A stretch of 64,000 nt of DNA from Pseudisothecium myosuroides (Eukaryota; Streptophyta; Bryopsida; Hypnales; Lembophyllaceae): assembly GCA_951799445.1 (NCBI GenBank), contig OX637288.1, positions 46,763,288-46,827,287 of the forward strand. The letters are read 5' to 3'. The notes under the pieces are model-generated. The model was not told the origin of the DNA, searched no databases, and worked only from the letters and a program-made list of their open reading frames with translations. Position 1 is the first letter of the stretch, and every line of letters starts with the position of its first letter. A program made the position numbers and the translations under genes. This document shows, piece after piece, positions 61,013-64,000 of this stretch.

Positions 61013-61534
61013 TATAATCTTCCAATCTATGACTTGGATTAAAACCAAACTCTGTACAAATGATAAAGACTTGGTTTTCTACAAAATCCTATGGTTAATT
61101 TTGCCTAAAAATGACTCATCATACTTTGAGCTTCAATCCATTGTAACTTACAAAATTGAGATCCAATATACCTTCAAAATGGCCAAAAAATTTAAGGGTT
61201 AAAACTGTCATTTCTAATGTAAAGAGCTCCAATGAAAAATATCTATTTTTTTCCCATGTTCAACTATAGATTATTGCCCATTACTTAACTTATGTGGGAA
61301 TGTGTGGAAAATTTTTCAAACACTTTGACCATGTAGAATCCCTAAACCCTTTAGCGCTTTAATGTTCCAATTCTAGAAAATGAACAAAGAGGTTCCAAGG
61401 CGGGCTTTTCTTACCGTAGAACTTCTTGTAATAACATATATTTATTTTTAATATTATAAAGATCTAAGCAAAATTACGCAAAAATAAGGAATGAAAAGAT
61501 TGAAATGCTTAAGAATTAAGGAAAACCAACGCAT

Positions 61535-62475
61535 TCTAGACAAAAGACCCATTATAGACACATGGGGAATGATCCATCTAAGTCTTGCATGAATCTATGA
61601 CACTCATTTCAAAAAATGAGATTTGGGCTATATTAGATTGAATTAGTGGCTACAATCAATATCTTAGATGACAATAATGGAGTGATTAATGACTGCAATA
61701 GGAATTTCCACCTTTTGAGTGTAAATTCATCATAAGAAGTGACTTTTGTAGGCCTTCGTGTTGTAGTCATGTTGAGAAATACTTGTGACCACTTTAGATG
61801 AAAAGATGACCATTATGAATACACTTTTTGTTGGTTTTGAAGTAGTCTAAAGACTCTTTTGGGTCAATAGGGCACCACACTTCAAAAACTTTCATGCTTT
61901 GCCAAATAATATAAAATTTCAATTGCTCTCCCCATTTCTTTGTATATGGGAAAAAAATTCAACAAATGAATACCAATAGGGCAAACCAATCATTTCAGTT
62001 TTAATAGGTTGGATTCACCTAAAGGTAGAACAACCCATTGCACTCAGAAGTCCCCACAACAGACACTTAGGGAATGATCGCATCATGTTTTTTCTAATAA
62101 ATGAAATTTGAGCCACAATCAATGTCTTATATGACAATAATGGAGTGATTAGTGACCTCATTAGGAACTTCTAACTTTTCAATGTAATTTCATCCTAGGT
62201 AGTGATTTTTTTAGGCCTTCCACATTATAAATTATTGTGATGCCTTTAGGTTGTAAGATGAGCATTATGGATACAAATTTTATTGGTTTTGGGGTAGTTT
62301 AGAGACTCTTTTGAGTCATGATGGGTTGAACACTTCAAAAATTCATAACAAATTCTTTCTTTGTCAAAAAAATAAAATCTCAATTGCTCTCGCAGTTCCT
62401 CACACTTGTCTTTATGTGGGAAAAAAATTAAAAAAATTAACCAATGGCATGAGTGCAAACCCCAGTAAGCTTAAT
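61535..62475 (+). repeat. Two-copy direct repeat, ~480-bp period
   Basis: Unit 1 (about 61555-61995) and unit 2 (about 62060-62475) share ordered blocks: GACAATAATGGAGTGATTA, TAGGCCTTC, 'attggttttg', 'agactcttttgRgtca', 'acttcaaaaa', CAATTGCTCTC and 'atgggaaaaaaatt'. This is a diverged tandem duplication of non-coding DNA. Confidence 0.75.
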
Positions 62476-62962
62476 TCTGACCATAATGGACTGTTTTTCT
62501 TTAAGATAGCAGCACCAATTCCCATTTGTATACCCCATTGTTTTACCATGGACTCCCCCTTAAAGTATCCCCAAAAGTACCTCAAAACCGTGGCAATGCT
62601 TAATTATGGTTGATGCTCGTTGATTATTTTAGATTACCGTGTCAGAATCTAGGTAGCTTAACTAAAGTACAATTTGGAGTGCCAGACAAAGTTCTTCTTT
62701 GAAAATTTATAAAAAATACATGCCTTATCCAAAATTCTAATTTTTTTTTTAAATTAATTATTTTCATTTGCCAATACTGCAAAAATATTTTTTCTAGCAA
62801 ATTGTGCCTCCGACTATGCTGAATTTCTTAAATTGGTGCTTCTACCTTAATCGCGATTAGGCTTGTGCTTAGCGCAGGACCTCAAAATGGCCATTCCCCT
62901 CAACAGAATCATCAATCTTGTTCACTGGCCGAGGTTCCTCCGTTGTTGCAAAAGTTGCAGCT

Positions 62963-63883
62963 ATGGCGATGCTCTTCTCCCCCCCGTCGACTCTCTTCCC
63001 CCGCCTCTCCGCTCTCGCTCCTTCCCCTTCCTCGTCTCCCTCCTCCTCCTTCCCCTCCGCCTCGTTGCGCTCTTTCCAACGATACCCCACACTCCCCATT
63101 CCCCTCCGCAATTGCACCACACGCCTCACTACCACCCAGACGCACCGAATTGGAGGAATTCCGGGGAGTTTCTGTCGCGCGTCGGCTGGTCTGGAAGCGC
63201 TGGTGTTCGACTGCGACGGAGTCATTCTGGAGTCCGAGGACTTGCATCGGAGAGCCTACAATGCCGCCTTCCACGAGTTTCAAGTGTGCTGTCAGCCCAA
63301 TGTGACCTTGGTGTGGACGCCGGAGTTTTACGATGAGCTGCAGAATACCGTTGGTGGGGGGAAACCCAAAATGAGATGGTGCGGAATTCGAATTCCATCC
63401 TTAATTGAGCAATTGGATGTGGGTATCCAAATTTTTGGTGGGTTTGCGAGGATTGGAATTTGAGAGTAATTGAGTTGGAGTGAAGAATTGTGTGATTGCA
63501 GGTACTTTGCGAAGTATGGATGGCCGACTTCGACCATTTTGCCGACTGCTCCGAGTACGGTGGTGGAGCAAGCGACCTTGATTGACTCTATTCAGGTATA
63601 ATTCTTGTTTTTGAAGCTTCAATGGTAGGATTTCCTAATAGGAAACTAGCCTGAAAATGAGCGAATTAATTGGATTTAGTGCGGGGTAAGATTTTGGTCA
63701 TACTCTGAAAATTTGGAAAATATTCCAATAAAGAGGACTTGCAGGATTGGAGGAGCTTGGAATCATTTCAAGAAAAAGAATCCACGCGCTGCATTTCCTA
63801 ATTGACATTTTTGGGATTTGTGGCTGTTGCAAATGCAGGACTGGAAAACAGAGAAATTCCAGAACTTCATCGGCTCTGGAGAG
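62963..63883 (+). CDS. Chloroplast HAD-superfamily hydrolase, CBBY-like (5' part; runs past the window end)
   Basis: Three exons are visible: 62963-63378, 63502-63595, 63839-63883, with correct phase across GT-AG introns. More must follow beyond 64000. Residues 1 to ~73 are Ser/Pro/Arg-rich with few acids, a typical chloroplast transit peptide. The HAD motif I follows (GLEALVFDCDGVILESEDLH; nucleophile and acid/base Asp83 and Asp85), then FYDELQNTVGGGKPKMRWYF and GWPTS, then DWKTEKFQNFIGSGE. This order matches the plastid CBBY-like protein At4g39970 of Arabidopsis. Its relatives dephosphorylate small sugar phosphates, including xylulose-1,5-bisphosphate, an inhibitor of Rubisco, in the CBBY case. 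The substrate here is not known. The start is the first ATG in frame; frame residues upstream of it lack an ATG. Confidence 0.92.
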
Positions 63884-64000
63884 GTAATCAAATCCAACTC
63901 TTGGCTTTCTTATTTCTTCTTCTGTTTTTGTACTACGTCATCTGAACGAGGAAGCTAACTACTGAAATGACTTATCACCTGATCATATCCTGAAGGCATG

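Overview
This is nuclear DNA of a land plant. The coding blocks are split by many short GT-AG introns (about 80-300 bp, a few longer). The homologies are plant-type: a CDKB-like kinase, a FAD2-like desaturase, and plastid-targeted enzymes. The gene-free DNA is AT-rich and full of small transposon remnants. Compact introns and a heavily intron-split PurL gene would suit a bryophyte such as a moss, but the sequence alone does not fix the lineage.

Layout. 1-10.2 kb is a graveyard: dispersed non-coding repeats, foldback elements, a broken FAD2-like desaturase, a decayed Ty1/copia RT-RNase H stretch, a 150-bp LTR with polypurine tract, MITEs, and a SINE with intact target-site duplications. 10.2-20.9 kb (minus) is a clean 32-exon gene for phosphoribosylformylglycinamidine synthase, about 1439 aa with a likely plastid leader. 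23.3-29.7 kb (plus) is a 12-exon F-box protein gene of unknown target. 32.4-40.5 kb (plus) is a multi-exon copy of the second-largest RNA polymerase I subunit (NRPA2/RPA2). It has no recognisable first exon, three frameshifts and a nonsense codon, so I call it a pseudogene.

41.0-45.3 kb is a nested repeat complex. It contains an inverted duplication, a minisatellite, a duplicated and interrupted piece of the NRPA2 last exon, a second SINE, and a TIR element with a roughly 150-bp AAT microsatellite. 46.4-50.1 kb is a decayed but unprocessed CDKB-type kinase gene, invaded by a 357-bp palindrome and another TIR element. 50-62.9 kb has no gene I can support, but holds a 1.08-kb foldback, a perfect hairpin, a MITE with TSD, inverted and tandem repeats, and a possible retrotransposon primer-binding site. 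63.0 kb to the window end is the 5' part of a plastid HAD-family (CBBY-like) hydrolase gene.

The intact genes (PurL, F-box, HAD) are housekeeping or regulatory genes with no evident common pathway and no operon logic. I found no new multi-gene system. The most unusual material is the 38-46 kb repeat architecture, where local duplication, inverted duplication and simple-repeat expansion appear to have grown from recognisable seeds.
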